Below are positions 13,908 to 21,711 of a stretch of 21,711 bases of DNA, piece after piece; the first letter of the stretch is position 1; each line of letters begins with the position of its first letter. Under the pieces are notes generated by a model that was not told where the DNA came from, did no database searches, and saw nothing but the letters and a program-made list of their open reading frames with translations. The stretch is from assembly GCA_934502885.1 (NCBI GenBank), contig CAKSUT010000025.1:1-21711 (forward strand), read 5' to 3'. This stretch comes from an uncultured Eubacteriales bacterium (lineage in GTDB: Bacteria > Bacillota > Clostridia > Oscillospirales > CAG-382). The translations under genes were made by a program, and so were the position numbers.

Positions 13908-14921
13908 CTAACACACGTTTCCCACATGAAAATCTCTCGGCAGACTTTTCCGTTCATTGAGAGCCGCCGCCGCTTCGCCGACAATCAAGAGTATCTCGGA
14001 AAGCCCCTTCGCAAGGTTGACCCTGCGGCGAAGCTCCGCCGCACCCGGGATTCCCCTTATGTACCACGCAACGTGCTTTCTCGCCTCAAGCGCACCCTTG
14101 TCCGCACCCTTGTCGGCGATAAGCCGCTCCATATGCTCCGCAACGTCGGAGTACCATTCCTGCGGAGTAATCACGGGCGGTTCTTTGCCCGACAGCACCG
14201 CTTTCACCTCGCCGAACAAAAACGGATTGCCGAGGCTTCCCCTGCCTATCATCAGTCCGCCGCACCCTGTGTGCTCGCGGACATAAAGCGCGTCGCTTGC
14301 GGAAAATATGTTGCCGTTGGCAATCACCGGAACGGAAAGAGCCGACTTTACGTCGCGTATAACGTCGTAATTCACCGGCGGAGCGTACATCTGCTCGCGT
14401 GTTCTGCCGTGAACCGTAACCTCCGCCGCGCCGCCTTTTTCGCACATGAGTGCGACCTCAACGGCGTTTATGTGCGCCGAATCGAAACCGCTCCGCATCT
14501 TCACCGTGAGCGGCATATCCGAGAAACCGCCGCCGTCGAGAGCGTCGCGCATACGTGTAACTATCTCATAGGCAAGCTCCGGCGACCTCATCACCGCACT
14601 GCCGTCACCGTTGTTGACGATTTTGGGTGCCGGACACCCCATGTTCACGTCAATTGCGTCGGGAGAGAATTTTTCCGCGCATATCACGGCGGCTTTAGCC
14701 ATAATCTCCGGCTCGCTTCCGAAAAGCTGGAGTGAACACGGTCGTTCACCGCTGTCAATATGGGCAAGAATAGCCGTCTTTTCGTCGCCGAAGCACACTG
14801 CTTTTGCCGACACCATCTCGGTCACAAGCCTGTCTGCGCCGTGCTTTTTGCACATATGCCTGAACGCTTTGTCGGTCACGCCTGCCATGGGTGCGAGGAT
14901 TAAAGGGAAGGTGTTGTTCAT
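13908..14921 (-). CDS. dusB: tRNA-dihydrouridine synthase (DusB type)
   Basis: 337 aa TIM-barrel FMN enzyme that reduces specific tRNA uridines to dihydrouridine using NAD(P)H. Visible motifs are APMAGVTDKAFR (10-21), the catalytic Cys96 in NMGCPAPK (93-100), TVKMRSGF, VHGRTREQMY and GRGSLGNPF for FMN phosphate binding. A C-terminal helical domain follows (HVAWYIRGIPGAAELRRRV). The subfamily call DusB is by similarity to Firmicutes proteins; exact target positions cannot be read from sequence. ATG 14921 has GAGG at about 7-bp spacing. The 3' end abuts repeat copy A3; upstream are family B repeats and proS, whose stop lies 408 bp away. Confidence 0.94.
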   Translation of the reverse strand: MNNTFPLILAPMAGVTDKAFRHMCKKHGADRLVTEMVSAKAVCFGDEKTAILAHIDSGERPCSLQLFGSEPEIMAKAAVICAEKFSPDAIDVNMGCPAPKIVNNGDGSAVMRSPELAYEIVTRMRDALDGGGFSDMPLTVKMRSGFDSAHINAVEVALMCEKGGAAEVTVHGRTREQMYAPPVNYDVIRDVKSALSVPVIANGNIFSASDALYVREHTGCGGLMIGRGSLGNPFLFGEVKAVLSGKEPPVITPQEWYSDVAEHMERLIADKGADKGALEARKHVAWYIRGIPGAAELRRRVNLAKGLSEILLIVGEAAAALNERKSLPRDFHVGNVC

Positions 14922-14929
14922 GAGTTATC

Positions 14930-15329
14930 CTCAAATAAGAGTGGAGTTGGCGAAAGCAAAGCTTTCGCGAGAGTGGAGAGTGGAGCCGGCGAAAGCAAAG
15001 ATTTCGAGTGAAGAGAAGCCGTAGAAAAGCTCCTGAAGTCGCTTAGAAATTGAGAATTGAAAGTGGAGAATGGAGAATTGACGTTGAAAAGCTTCGCTTT
15101 TCTTCAACATTATACGGTGCGGAATTGAGGCGTGTGCGGTGACGGAAAGCTTTGCTTTACTATAATTGACGATTAACGATTGAGAATTGACAATTAATGA
15201 GGAAAAACGGCTTTCGCCGTTTCTCTTCGTCAACGTCGCAAAGCGACACTTCACGCAAGCTTGCTTGCACATCTCCTGCACCGAAAGGTGCACCTTTAGG
15301 TGCAGACCTCACTCCGACCGAAGGTCGGC
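14930..15329. repeat. Repeat-filled gap between dusB and proS
   Basis: No gene. Positions 15024-15127 are the second copy of the 104-bp family B block from 12380-12483. GGCGAAAGCAAAG occurs at about 14950 and 14989. Small hairpins follow at about 15145-15325, such as AACGGCTTTCGCCGTT, GTCGCAAAGCGAC, TGCACCGAAAGGTGCA and CCGACCGAAGGTCGG, the last just after the proS stop on the minus strand, where it may aid termination. Confidence 0.8.
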
Positions 15330-16775
15330 TTAATAAGCTTTACCCCAAAGGATAACGGTATCGGTAGGCTTGCCGCAGCAGACGCACTTATGTGAGTGAA
15401 GCTCGCCGCCAACCTCGTCAACGTTAAACGGCATACAACGGCTCGTCACGTCCGCTTTCTCCTTGAGAGCGACCTCGCACGCCTCGTCGCCGCACCAGAA
15501 CGTCTTGATGAAGCCCGGCTTTGTGTCGGCTATTTCGCAAAGCTCGTCGAGATTCTCCGCAGTGTAGGTCATGGAGTCGCGGCGTTCCTTTGCAAGTCTG
15601 TACATATTTTTTGTAATATCGGCGAGAAGCTCCGTTACGGTGTTCTCTATTCCGTCAAGGCTGACAACCGTCTTTTCGCCGTTGTCACGTCTTACGAGTA
15701 CGCAGTTGCCTGCTTCTATATCGCGCGGACCAAGCTCGAGACGTATCGGCACGCCTCTCATTTCATGCTCCGCAAACTTCCAGCCGGGGCTCTGATCCCT
15801 CTCGTCAAGCTCGACTCTCGCTACCTTTTTGAGCGCTTCGGCAACCTCTCTTGCCTTTTCGATAACGCCCTCCTTGTGCATCTGCACGGGTACAACCACT
15901 ACCTGCGAGGGAGCGACCGCCGGAGGAAGAACGAGTCCGTTGTCGTCGCCGTGGGTCATGATGATGCCGCCGATGATTCTTGTGGACATACCCCACGAGG
16001 TCTGATTGCAGTACTTGAGGGTGTTGTCGCGGTCGAGATACTTTATGTCAAACGCCTTTGCGAAGCCGTCGCCGAAGTTGTGCGACGTGCCCGACTGAAG
16101 CGCGCGACCGTCGTGCATGAGAGCCTCTATCGTGTATGTAGCCTCGGCGCCTGCAAACTTCTCCTTGTCTGTCTTTCTGCCCTTTACGACGGGGATTGCA
16201 AGGTAGTTTTCGCAGAAGTCGGCGTAGACGTTGAGCATCTTAATCGTCTCCTCCTGCGCCTGGTCGAAGGTTGCGTGCATTGTGTGACCCTCCTGCCAGT
16301 GGAACTCACGGCTTCTGAGGAACGGTCTTGTGGTCTTTTCCCATCTTACGACGCTGCACCACTGATTGTAGAGCTTGGGAAGGTCACGGTAGGACTTGAT
16401 GATGTTTGCGTAATGCTCGCAGAAGAGAGTCTCGGAGGTGGGACGGACGCAGAGACGCTCGGTAAGCTCCTCGCTGCCGCCGTGCGTTACCCATGCAACC
16501 TCGGGAGCGAAGCCCTCGACGTGTTCCTTCTCCTTGTTGAGGAGCGATTCGGGGATAAAGATAGGCATTGCAACGTTGCAGTGACCCGTCGCCTTGAACA
16601 TACCGTCAAGTATGTGCTGAATGTTCTCCCAGATTGCGTAGCCGTAAGGACGTATAATCATACAGCCCTTAACGCTTGAGTAATCCACGAGGTCCGCATT
16701 TTTTACGATATCCGTATACCATTTTCCGAAGTCTGCGTCACGTGACGTTATCTTCTCAACTTTCTTGTCTGCCAT
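15330..16775 (-). CDS. proS: Prolyl-tRNA synthetase, archaeal/eukaryotic-type (ProS type 3)
   Basis: 481 aa class II synthetase charging tRNA-Pro. Class II motif 2 region WEKTTRPFLRSREFHWQEGH and motif 3 region with GMSTRIIGGIIMTHGDD are visible, and the editing insertion domain of the long bacterial ProRS is absent. The C-terminus has the type 3 extension: cysteines in CGDEAC and KCVCCGK that can bind zinc, and the conserved terminal Tyr in WGKAY. This type occurs in archaea, eukaryotes and a subset of bacteria including many Clostridia. ATG 16775 has GGAAAGG at 8-bp spacing. The gene is probably independently expressed; only 122 bp separate it from the mutase gene upstream on the same strand, and I saw no T-box motif there. 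Confidence 0.97.
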   Translation of the reverse strand: MADKKVEKITSRDADFGKWYTDIVKNADLVDYSSVKGCMIIRPYGYAIWENIQHILDGMFKATGHCNVAMPIFIPESLLNKEKEHVEGFAPEVAWVTHGGSEELTERLCVRPTSETLFCEHYANIIKSYRDLPKLYNQWCSVVRWEKTTRPFLRSREFHWQEGHTMHATFDQAQEETIKMLNVYADFCENYLAIPVVKGRKTDKEKFAGAEATYTIEALMHDGRALQSGTSHNFGDGFAKAFDIKYLDRDNTLKYCNQTSWGMSTRIIGGIIMTHGDDNGLVLPPAVAPSQVVVVPVQMHKEGVIEKAREVAEALKKVARVELDERDQSPGWKFAEHEMRGVPIRLELGPRDIEAGNCVLVRRDNGEKTVVSLDGIENTVTELLADITKNMYRLAKERRDSMTYTAENLDELCEIADTKPGFIKTFWCGDEACEVALKEKADVTSRCMPFNVDEVGGELHSHKCVCCGKPTDTVILWGKAY

Positions 16776-16897
16776 AAATATGACCTTTCCTTTCGTTTAT
16801 AATGACCGTGAGGTCACAAATTACAATTTAAAACCGATATTCCGCCGTTTTCACGAAACCCTCGCCGGGGTTTTTCCTTATTTTTCTCGGCTTTTAC

Positions 16898-18625
16898 TCA
16901 ACCGACGATTTCCTCAAACGCCTTCATATACGCCGCAAGTCTTCCGTTCGTCTCGTTCTTTTCCTTGCCGGAAACCATGTAGTAAACCTTGACCTTAGGC
17001 TCCGTGCCCGAGGGACGGATAACGACGCTCGAACCGTCGGCAAGTCTGAAGTAGAGCACGTCCGATGTGGGGAGTCCCGTTTCCGAAACGCCTCCGTCCG
17101 CCGACGTTATCCTGCCCGACTTGTAGTCAGCAACCGACACAACAGCCGTGCCGCCGAGGGTTTTGGGAGAGTCGTTTCTGAGCGACGCCATGAGAGCCGC
17201 CGTCTTTTCCTTGCCGTCGAGTCCCGGCATTTCGATGCTCACAACCTTCTCCGCAAAGAATCCGTACTTTTCGTAGACCTCCTCCATTGCATCGTAGAGG
17301 GTCATTCCTCTTTCGGCGTAGTGAGCCGCCATTTCGGTTATCATAAGCGACGCTCCGACGGCGTCCTTGTCTCTTGCATACGTTCCGGCGAGGTAGCCGT
17401 AGCTTTCCTCGAAGCCGAAGATGAACGTGTGGTCACGGTTGCCGTTCGCCTCAAATTCCTTTATCTTCTCGCCGATGAACTTAAAGCCCGTGAGAACGTC
17501 TGTCATTGTGACGCCGTTCTTCTCGCAGACCTTTCTCGCAAGCTCGGTCGATACTATCGATTTGATTACGCAGGCATTAGCCGGAAGCTTTCCGCAGTTG
17601 CGGCGGCCGGTAATGATGTAGTCGCACAGAAGCACGCCCACCTGGTTGCCCGTCAGGCGCACAAACTCTCCGCTCTTGTTCTTTACGACAATACCCGTTC
17701 TGTCGGCGTCGGGGTCTGTGCCTATGACGAGGTCGCAGCCGTGCTTCTTTGCAAGAGCGATGCCGAGGTCAAAGCAGTCCTTGTTCTCGGGGTTGGGAGT
17801 GCGGACGGTCGGGAAATTGCCGTCGGGCTTCATCTGCTCCGGCACGCAGTAAAGATGCTTTATGCCGGCTTTCTCGAGAGTCTCGGGGACAAGAGCCGCA
17901 CCCGTGCCGTGAAGGGGAGTGTAGACGACTCCGAATTTTTCCGCAACCTTGGGTATAGCGTCAACGTCGATTCTTTCGGCGAGAACTCTTTCCATGAACT
18001 TTTCGTCTATATTTCTTCCCATTATTTCTATTATGCCGTCTGCGACAGCCTTATCGAAGTCAGCGACCACGACCGAGAAGATGTCGGTTTTAGCTATCTC
18101 TGCGGCAACGACAGCAGCGTCGTCGGGGGAAAGCTGTGCGCCGTCGTCCCAGTAAACCTTGTAGCCGTTGTACGCCTTGGGGTTGTGGGAGGCGGTGACG
18201 TTTATTCCGGCAATCGCACCAAGCTCACGCAGAGCGAAAGAAAGCTCGGGAGTGGGGCGGGGAGCGTCGAAAATGTAGGTTTTTATGCCGTTTGCGGCAA
18301 GAACGCCGGCGGACACACGCGAGAAAAGCTCGGAGTTGTTTCTCGTGTCGCACGCAATGACAACGCCTTTCTTCTCGCCGTTATTTTTCTTTACGAGTCT
18401 CGCAACGCCCTCGGTTGCCTGAGCGACGGTGTAGATGTTCATTCCGCAGATACCGCTCTGCATAATGCCTCTGAGTCCGGCAGTGCCGAACGAAAGCGGA
18501 GCGGCAAAGCGCTTCTTTATTTCGTCGTCGTTTCCCTCGATGCTGTCGATATCCTTGCGGAGCGTTTCCTCAAGGTTCTTGTTGTCGCACCATCTGCGGT
18601 ATTCGTCTGTGTATGAGTATGCCAT
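16898..18625 (-). CDS. pgcA: Alpha-D-phosphohexomutase, PgcA-type phosphoglucomutase
   Basis: 575 aa. Catalytic loop TASHNP at 144-149 (phosphoserine Ser146), metal loop DPDADR at 304-309, sugar-binding loop GFEESYG at 404-410, and phosphate-binding RPSGTEP from 537. It interconverts glucose 1- and 6-phosphate (or, in some relatives, pentose phosphates), feeding glycogen or cell-wall sugar nucleotides. The length and N-terminal EYRRWCDN pattern match the long PgcA-like branch rather than GlmM. ATG 18625 lies about 12 bp after AAAGGA, a rather long spacing. An out-of-frame ATG sits nearer that site, which could tune initiation. The TSCPD gene lies 123 bp upstream on the same strand. Confidence 0.94.
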   Translation of the reverse strand: MAYSYTDEYRRWCDNKNLEETLRKDIDSIEGNDDEIKKRFAAPLSFGTAGLRGIMQSGICGMNIYTVAQATEGVARLVKKNNGEKKGVVIACDTRNNSELFSRVSAGVLAANGIKTYIFDAPRPTPELSFALRELGAIAGINVTASHNPKAYNGYKVYWDDGAQLSPDDAAVVAAEIAKTDIFSVVVADFDKAVADGIIEIMGRNIDEKFMERVLAERIDVDAIPKVAEKFGVVYTPLHGTGAALVPETLEKAGIKHLYCVPEQMKPDGNFPTVRTPNPENKDCFDLGIALAKKHGCDLVIGTDPDADRTGIVVKNKSGEFVRLTGNQVGVLLCDYIITGRRNCGKLPANACVIKSIVSTELARKVCEKNGVTMTDVLTGFKFIGEKIKEFEANGNRDHTFIFGFEESYGYLAGTYARDKDAVGASLMITEMAAHYAERGMTLYDAMEEVYEKYGFFAEKVVSIEMPGLDGKEKTAALMASLRNDSPKTLGGTAVVSVADYKSGRITSADGGVSETGLPTSDVLYFRLADGSSVVIRPSGTEPKVKVYYMVSGKEKNETNGRLAAYMKAFEEIVG

Positions 18626-18748
18626 TCGTCACCATAATCCTTTCGTACTTTGGGGTGTTTAAGTCTTTAAATCGTAAAATCGGGTACACGGCAAACGGCA
18701 GCCTCGTCGGGGCAATATCCCAAACGCCGCCGTTTACGCTTGCCTTAT

Positions 18749-19015
18749 TTATTGTTCCACTGTCTTTTCGAGAGCTTCCTTTAACGCCTTTGAGAGCTGG
18801 TCGGGACATGAAGTTCCCTTCATGTTGCAGTTTATGCCGCCGAGTCTTTCAGCGGCGTCCTTTGCGTCCATTCCCTCGACGAGAGCGGACACACCCTGTG
18901 TGTTTCCGTTGCAGCCGCCGGCGAATCTTACGTTTCTTACCTTGCCTTCGTCGTCTATGCAGAAGCGTATTTCTCTTGAGCATACGCCGTGTGTTTTATA
19001 CTGAAATTCTTTCAT
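18749..19015 (-). CDS. TSCPD domain protein
   Basis: 88 aa. The diagnostic features are the GVCS motif at 10-13, NVRFAGGCNGNTQG, and the family-naming TSCPDQL near the C-terminus, giving four conserved Cys (GVCS, GGC, NC, SCPD). The same module is found at the C-terminus of some class II ribonucleotide reductases and as short stand-alone proteins in Clostridia; it probably binds metal, but its function is not established. I chose ATG 19015, with AAAGGAAG about 10 bp upstream. A longer in-frame start at 19060 overlaps the promoter -10 region and is unlikely. It may be co-transcribed with pgcA; the 123-bp gap contains an AAACGGC/GCCGTTT hairpin that could attenuate. Confidence 0.9.
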   Translation of the reverse strand: MKEFQYKTHGVCSREIRFCIDDEGKVRNVRFAGGCNGNTQGVSALVEGMDAKDAAERLGGINCNMKGTSCPDQLSKALKEALEKTVEQ

Positions 19016-19066
19016 TTTACGTGAACTTCCTTTCGTGAATCTATCTACCCATAGTATCACCCATAT

Positions 19067-19095
19067 ATTGTATCACAAACAATCCGATTTGTCAA
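19067..19095 (-). promoter_or_regulatory. Promoter of the TSCPD gene
   Basis: On the minus strand: TTGACA (19095-19090), 17-bp spacer, TACAAT (19072-19067). Confidence 0.8.
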
Positions 19096-19136
19096 GAGAT
19101 AATAAAACACCGCAAAAGGCGTCGAATCGACAAAGC

Positions 19137-19245
19137 TTTTAGGGGTATAACCGCAATCGCAAGGCTTTTTTGAAAGTTTTTACGGTTGCAACCGCAAAAG
19201 CTATGAATTTCGGGGAGTTTTGCGATTATAACCCTAAAAACTCGG
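19137..19245. mobile_element. About 109-bp imperfect inverted-repeat element (MITE-like) between divergent promoters
   Basis: The left end reads TTTTAGGGGTATAACCGCAA; the right end, read in reverse complement, is TTTTTAGGGTTATAATCGCA. They agree at nearly all of the first 20 positions. The middle contains the near-palindrome TTTTACGGTTGCAACCGCAA. There is no gene. It could fold as one long cruciform or hairpin. It may be a tiny non-autonomous insertion or an operator region for the flanking divergent genes. Confidence 0.55.
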
Positions 19246-19308
19246 CGACCGTTTCTTCCGATAAGCAGAAATACCTGATGCGGCTTTGTATCTTTTCTGT
19301 GAAGTCGA

Positions 19309-19337
19309 TTGACTTTTACGGCGAATCGGGATATAAT
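19309..19337 (+). promoter_or_regulatory. Promoter of the kinase-like/MATE pair
   Basis: TTGACT (19309-19314), 17-bp spacer, TATAAT (19332-19337), about 60 bp before ATG 19398. Confidence 0.75.
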
Positions 19338-19397
19338 GATTTTTTAAATGCATTTGGCAAAAAAGCGGTCGCTTGCCGCCGGAAAGGAAGGTCACAT

Positions 19398-20024
19398 ATG
19401 AACATAATAACCGTGAGCCGCGAATTCGGAAGCGGCGGAAGAGAACTCGGCAAACGGCTTGCCGAATATATGGGATACGACTATTACGACAGCGAGATAA
19501 TCACCGCCGTCGCAAAAGAGAGCAAGCTCGACGCCTCATATGTCGAGAGTATGCTCGGCAACCATGACTGGAAGAATATGCCGCTTACGTTCAGAGGGAC
19601 GCTCGGCTCGCCGGCATATGCAAGGTCGGCGCAGGTCGCTCTTCTTCTCGAACAGAAAAAGGTAATTGAGAGCATCGCCGCTCTCGGCAAAGACTGCGTT
19701 ATCGTCGGAAGAAACGCCGACCTTATTCTGAGCGGATACAAGCCGTTCAACATCTTTGTGTGTGCGACAAAGGAGGCAAAGCTTGCACGCTGTCTCGAAC
19801 GTGCGCCGGAGGGCGAAAAGCTCAGCGAAAAGGAGCTTCTGCGCAAGATGAAGCATATAGACGAAGTGCGTTCACAGACAAGGGAGCTGATGTCCGGCAC
19901 AAAGTGGGGTCAGCGCGACGCATATCACCTCACGGTGAACACCACCGGTCTTAACATTAAAGAATTGACGCCTGCGGTCGCGGACTTTGCGGAGCGTATG
20001 TTTGGTTTTGGGAGAAAAACATGA
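19398..20024 (+). CDS. Cytidylate kinase-like family protein
   Basis: 208 aa. The N-terminus MNIITVSREFGSGGRELGK carries the P-loop-like glycine motif of the cytidylate-kinase-like family (Pfam Cytidylate_kin2), followed by DYYDSEII, the conserved IVGRNAD segment at about 95-101, and LARCLERAP with an arginine-rich lid. The members are nucleoside-monophosphate-kinase-like proteins, common in Clostridia and distinct from the essential Cmk; the physiological substrate is unknown. An in-frame ATG at 19170 would add 76 codons through the promoter and is rejected; ATG 19398 has AAGGAAGG at about 7 bp. The stop overlaps the next start in ATGA, so the MATE exporter is translationally coupled. Confidence 0.88.
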   Translation: MNIITVSREFGSGGRELGKRLAEYMGYDYYDSEIITAVAKESKLDASYVESMLGNHDWKNMPLTFRGTLGSPAYARSAQVALLLEQKKVIESIAALGKDCVIVGRNADLILSGYKPFNIFVCATKEAKLARCLERAPEGEKLSEKELLRKMKHIDEVRSQTRELMSGTKWGQRDAYHLTVNTTGLNIKELTPAVADFAERMFGFGRKT

Positions 20025-21361
20025 AAGCACAGATTCAGTTATCAGATCATTTTACTTACGGACGCCTTATCCGTTTCACTCTGCCGTCGATAGGCATGAT
20101 GATATTCACCTCGATATACGGCGTGGTTGACGGCTTCTTCGTCTCGAACTTTGCGGGAAAAACGCCTTTTGCGGCGATAAACCTCATAATGCCTTTTCTC
20201 ATGATACTCTCGACGGTCGGCTTCATGTTCGGCACAGGCGGTTCTGCTCTCGTCGCAAAGACCTTCGGAGAGGGCGACCGTGAAAAGGGCAACAGATACT
20301 TCTCACTGTTCGTTTACGTGACGGCGGTTCTCGGCGTTGTATTCGCTGTTCTCGGAATCGTATTCATACGTCCCATCGCAGAGCTTTTGGGTGCAGAGGG
20401 CGCAATGCTCGACAACGCTGTCGTGTACGCGAGAATAGTTCTTCCGGCACTGCCTTTCAGCGTGCTTCAGTATCTGTTTCAGTCGTTCTGCGTTACCGCC
20501 GAGAGACCGAATCTCGGACTCAGAGTAACGGTGATGTCGGGCGTTACCAACATGGTTCTCGACGCGGTTCTCGTTATGCTTCTTCCGCAGGAATACAAGC
20601 TTGCCGGCGCGGCGGCCGCCACGGCACTCAGTCAGACAGTCGGCGGAGCGGTTCCTCTCATATATTTTTCACGCAAAAACACAAGCATTCTCCGTCTCGG
20701 CAAGTGCCGCTTTGACGGCAGAGCGATTTTCAAGGCGTGCACAAACGGCTCGTCGGAGCTTATGAGCAACATTTCCATGAGCCTTGTGGGAATGCTTTAC
20801 AACATACAGCTTCTGAATTACGCCGGCGAGGACGGCGTTGCGGCATACGGAGTCATGATGTACGTCAGCATGATTTTCGCTGCGGCGTTTATCGGCTACT
20901 CTATAGGCACGGCACCAATTATCGGATATCATGACGGCGCGAAGAACTACGATGAACTCAAGGGGCTTTTGCGCAAAAGCCTTGTGATGATAGGCGTATT
21001 CGGCGTTGCAATGGTCGCGGCGGGACAGCTTCTCGCAGTGCCGCTGTCGATGCTTTTCGTCGGCTACGACGCGGCGCTTGTCAAGCTTACGGTGTCGGGC
21101 TTCCGCATATTTGCGCTGTCGTTTCTCTTCATGGGTTACGCCATCTACGGCTCGGGCTTCTTCACCGCGCTCAACGACGGGTTGACCTCGGCGATAATAT
21201 CTTTCCTGCGCACGCTCGTATTCCAGGTTGCGGCGGTAATAATTCTGCCGATGATTTGGGGAATAGACGGCGTGTGGTTCTCGATTGCCGTCGCGGAGCT
21301 TATGGCGGTAGTCTTCTCCGCACTCTTCCTCGTCGTTAAAAGAAAGAAGTACCACTATTGA
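20021..21361 (+). CDS. MATE-family multidrug/metabolite exporter
   Basis: 446 aa with about twelve hydrophobic helices arranged as two similar halves, the usual MATE length. MATE features include LPSIGMMIFTSIYGVVDGFF in the first helix, GTGGSALVAKTFGEGD after helix 2, and the second-half counterpart near FIGYSIGTAPIIGYHDGA. These inner-membrane antiporters export organic cations or other metabolites using Na+ or H+; the substrate cannot be predicted. The start overlaps the kinase-like gene by 4 bp (ATGA), so translation is coupled, and no separate promoter is needed. The pairing with a nucleotide-kinase-like protein is noteworthy but unexplained. No clear terminator follows; the 3' region is repeat DNA. 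Confidence 0.93.
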   Translation: MKAQIQLSDHFTYGRLIRFTLPSIGMMIFTSIYGVVDGFFVSNFAGKTPFAAINLIMPFLMILSTVGFMFGTGGSALVAKTFGEGDREKGNRYFSLFVYVTAVLGVVFAVLGIVFIRPIAELLGAEGAMLDNAVVYARIVLPALPFSVLQYLFQSFCVTAERPNLGLRVTVMSGVTNMVLDAVLVMLLPQEYKLAGAAAATALSQTVGGAVPLIYFSRKNTSILRLGKCRFDGRAIFKACTNGSSELMSNISMSLVGMLYNIQLLNYAGEDGVAAYGVMMYVSMIFAAAFIGYSIGTAPIIGYHDGAKNYDELKGLLRKSLVMIGVFGVAMVAAGQLLAVPLSMLFVGYDAALVKLTVSGFRIFALSFLFMGYAIYGSGFFTALNDGLTSAIISFLRTLVFQVAAVIILPMIWGIDGVWFSIAVAELMAVVFSALFLVVKRKKYHY

Positions 21362-21711
21362 GCGAAAAGCGGAGCTTTTCAAGTGAATAGAGAAAAGTGA
21401 AGAGTGAAGAGAAGAGGTAGAAAAGCGAAGCTTTGGACAAAGCTTCGCTTTTCAAAAATTGAAAATTGAGAATGGAAAATGGAGAATTGATGTGGAAAAG
21501 CTTCGCTTTTCTCCAATATTTGAACGGTGCGGAGTTGAGGTTGTGCCGTTGACGGAATGCCGGATTTTTGCCGAGGGTGTTGATGTTTGTAACAATACGA
21601 TTATTCCAAGCCTCTTTGGTGTATTGTAGGGAACGGGCTTGCTCCGTCCGCAAGCCTCAGATAATCGCCGACTTCGGATAATGCGTATTTTCAATAATCG
21701 TTTGCCGTATT
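21362..21711. repeat. Repeat-rich gene-free end of window
   Basis: A hairpin at about 21422-21456 (GAAAAGCGAAGCTTTG / CAAAGCTTCGCTTTTC), then family B repeat (AAAATTGAGAATGGAAAAT) and GGAAAAGCTTCGCTTTTC at about 21490-21515, then AACGGTGCGGAGTTGAGG and GACGGAATGCCGGATTTTTG, which match about 12706-12750. Positions 21626-21645 are the inverted copy of 13347-13366. The sequence continues past the window. Confidence 0.8.

Noticed and set aside
15396..16679. 427-codon plus-strand frame
   Set aside because: Antisense shadow of proS.
16776..16897. T-box or other riboswitch before proS
   Set aside because: The 122-bp gap is too short and lacks the T-box core; it holds only a short TGACC/GGTCA palindrome and an AAACCC/GGGTTT hairpin after the mutase gene.
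17321..18616. 431-codon plus-strand frame
   Set aside because: Antisense shadow of the phosphosugar mutase.

Overview
This 21.7 kb window looks like a chromosomal segment of an anaerobic gut-type Clostridia genome, probably Oscillospirales-like. That placement is an inference. It rests on Firmicutes-type promoters (TTGACA-17-TATAAT), AGGAGG-like ribosome binding sites, roughly even base composition, an SLH/Ig-like surface protein, a ferredoxin:thioredoxin-reductase-like protein, an archaeal/eukaryotic-type ProRS and a TSCPD protein. No 16S or other taxonomic marker is present.

Layout. 1-650: repeats, then tRNA-Leu(UAG) with its own promoter and terminator, and an 18-bp copy of the tRNA 3' end 182 bp downstream. 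686-2692: a 5'-truncated, twice-frameshifted surface-protein gene with Ig-like repeats and three SLH modules; its codon use differs from its neighbours. 2700-3738: hairpin-rich non-coding DNA. 3740-4960 (-): GH37 trehalase-like glycosidase. 5063-6425 (+): a promoter, a 274-bp inverted-repeat-bounded element and three small unrecognised proteins, two of them tandem paralogues. 6482-6689 (-): remnant of a small membrane-protein gene. 7559-8329 (-): XRE regulator fused to four membrane helices. 8608-10323 (+): TrhA/hemolysin III, an HPr-like protein lacking the active His, an FTR-like [4Fe-4S] protein and thioredoxin. 10410-12299 (-): mnmG. 12300-13907: 1.6 kb without a gene but with repeats, hairpins and convergent promoters. 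13908-19015 (-): dusB, proS, a PgcA-type phosphosugar mutase and a TSCPD protein. 19398-21361 (+): a cytidylate-kinase-like protein overlapping a MATE exporter by 4 bp. 21362-21711: repeats again.

The housekeeping genes (tRNA-Leu, MnmG, DusB, ProRS) lean towards tRNA function and modification. The FTR-like/thioredoxin pair suggests iron-sulfur-driven thiol reduction. The most unusual content is between the genes. One family of multi-hairpin elements (A1 3071-3738, A2 7008-7547, A3 about 13575-13885, with a minimal relative at 10342-10397) sits just downstream of the 3' ends of four minus-strand genes. A1 and A2 share a 279-bp block in which I saw no mismatch. A3 keeps hairpins at matching positions although the stems have changed sequence. 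A second interspersed family (roughly 35-105 bp) and arrays of tiny unrelated hairpins fill most remaining gaps. All coordinates and motifs were read by eye; no alignment, folding or database search was run.
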